This document shows positions 63,400 through 64,000 of a stretch of DNA of 64,000 nucleotides, piece by piece (within the stretch, counting starts at the first letter, position 1; every line of letters starts with the position of its first letter). The notes below the pieces were generated by a model. The model was given only the letters and a program-made list of their open reading frames with translations, had not been told where the DNA came from and did not search any database. The stretch covers positions 434,001 through 498,000 of the forward strand of contig JAHBTR010000001.1 in NCBI GenBank assembly GCA_019638475.1. The letters are read 5' to 3'. Origin of the DNA: Chitinophagaceae bacterium (GTDB taxonomy: Bacteria; Bacteroidota; Bacteroidia; Chitinophagales; Chitinophagaceae). The translations under genes were made by a program, and so were the position numbers.

Positions 63400-64000
63400 T
63401 CAAAAGGTTTTTTTATGCAACCAAAATTCTTTGTTGTCTTCGGTATTGCCAAAGTATATAAGCTCTTTTCCGTTTGGCGATATATACATTTGAAACACAT
63501 CGTTTACCACATATTTTTTATCACCGGGAAAAACCACTGTACCTAAATTACCATTGCTTATTGTAGTATATTTAGGATACATATTGCCCTTTTTAGTGTA
63601 CTCGTAGGCACTCCACAGCAAACTGCCATCGTTCAATTTGGTAAGCGAAACAGGTGATGCCCCTTGTTGAGATTTTTTTTCTATTTGAGGCAGAACAAAA
63701 TGTTTGGCTATGCTGCCATCGGCAGTAATGTTAAAGGCATAAATATCACCCCATTTTTCGGGGTCGTTGCCTTTTTTCTCATAAGCCTGCCCGGTTATCC
63801 ATACTTGGTTGTCGGCAGTTTTTATAGCATCGTTAAATACTAAATAGCTTATGTCCAACCCCAAACTTTTCATTGGCGTTGCTTTTACAACAGGCTCCTG
63901 TCCGTTTTTTAGCCTTATGGATACCAAATGGTCGTCATTGCCTTTAAAAGCAATAAAATCGGCATACTTGCTTTCCTTTCCTTCCTTGCTTGTACCTATA
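63400..64000 (-). CDS. Hypothetical protein, 5' end beyond the window
   Basis: The minus-strand frame ends at 63400 and is open to the right edge, so at least 200 residues are present and the N-terminus is missing; a TTG at 63927 is unlikely to be the real start. The sequence has repeated beta-like strands with Asn-Gly and Trp (NQVWITGQAYEKKGNDPEKW; LTKLNDGSLLWSAYEYTKKG; MYISPNGKELIYFGNTEDNK), resembling a beta-propeller. No specific family is named with confidence. It is convergent with the response regulator. Confidence 0.7.
   Translation of the reverse strand, partial: IGTSKEGKESKYADFIAFKGNDDHLVSIRLKNGQEPVVKATPMKSLGLDISYLVFNDAIKTADNQVWITGQAYEKKGNDPEKWGDIYAFNITADGSIAKHFVLPQIEKKSQQGASPVSLTKLNDGSLLWSAYEYTKKGNMYPKYTTISNGNLGTVVFPGDKKYVVNDVFQMYISPNGKELIYFGNTEDNKEFWLHKKTF

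Noticed and set aside
1-64000. tRNA genes, prophage or integrative element
   Set aside because: No GTTCRANNC-type T-loop with a matching cloverleaf, no integrase, and no phage structural genes were recognised in a manual scan; a tRNAscan run would settle the first point.

Overview
The window is AT-rich and looks like chromosomal DNA of a member of the Bacteroidota, most likely the Chitinophagaceae or a close relative. This rests on gene content and style: a DksA/TraR-type protein with a Lys/Ala/Pro repeat tail next to ileS, a fused E1 alpha-beta 2-oxoacid dehydrogenase, a TonB receptor plus HmuY pair, a START-like protein before an LptF/G permease, DUF2911, and TAnnTTTG-like -7 elements. Most genes are housekeeping. 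No tRNA, rRNA, CRISPR array, integrase, transposase or prophage was recognised.

Layout. 1-5.8 kb: DksA-like protein (3' end cut by the window), ileS, and a padR/membrane-protein operon. 6.2-6.8 kb: an apparently intact PIN toxin-antitoxin pair. 7-10.4 kb: pheS, pgk, gap. 10.5-15.6 kb: an ECF sigma / membrane anti-sigma-like / periplasmic protein operon, divergent from a TonB receptor-HmuY heme uptake pair. 15.6-24.2 kb: scpA, lpxD, an HD hydrolase, icd, two small outer-membrane barrels, a lipoprotein, a DinB protein and pnuC, all on the minus strand. 24.5-33 kb: START-like protein, LptF/G permease, exported superoxide dismutase, cation efflux protein, hydrolase, CBS protein, nadB, mscL. 33-41.2 kb: an orphan response regulator, korB without its alpha partner, asnS, rho and fused E1. 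41.2-48 kb: two VOC proteins, a cysteine desulfurase, a serine hydrolase, an orphan histidine kinase and a lytic transglycosylase. 48-56.3 kb: a broken VapBC pair, tatA, purH, a four-helix-bundle protein, comEC, a DUF2911 protein, a broken RelBE-like pair and an orphan EcoRI-type DNA methyltransferase. 56.5-64 kb: polA, a hybrid beta-propeller histidine kinase with a LuxR-type regulator, and a 5'-truncated gene.

The most unusual signal is a set of short repeats, some palindromic, lying in frame inside essential genes. One family (GCCTCC-CTAAATCCC-TCCAAAGGA) occurs once in ileS, twice in purH and once at the 3' end of the 1011-residue histidine kinase gene, where the stop codon follows it directly. 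A second palindrome and a 7-bp tandem repeat also lie in ileS. A REP-like unit (TTCGACAGGCTCA) and another 7-bp tandem repeat lie in the E1 gene. The REP-like unit also occurs between genes, once nested in a 183-bp element with perfect 20-bp terminal inverted repeats. This resembles, in principle, the palindromic elements that invade Rickettsia genes, but in a different phylum.

The second theme is decay of toxin-antitoxin modules. One VapC-like toxin has a single in-frame TGA. One RelE-like toxin has a 7-bp tandem duplication, and its antitoxin has a one-base shift in an A9 tract.
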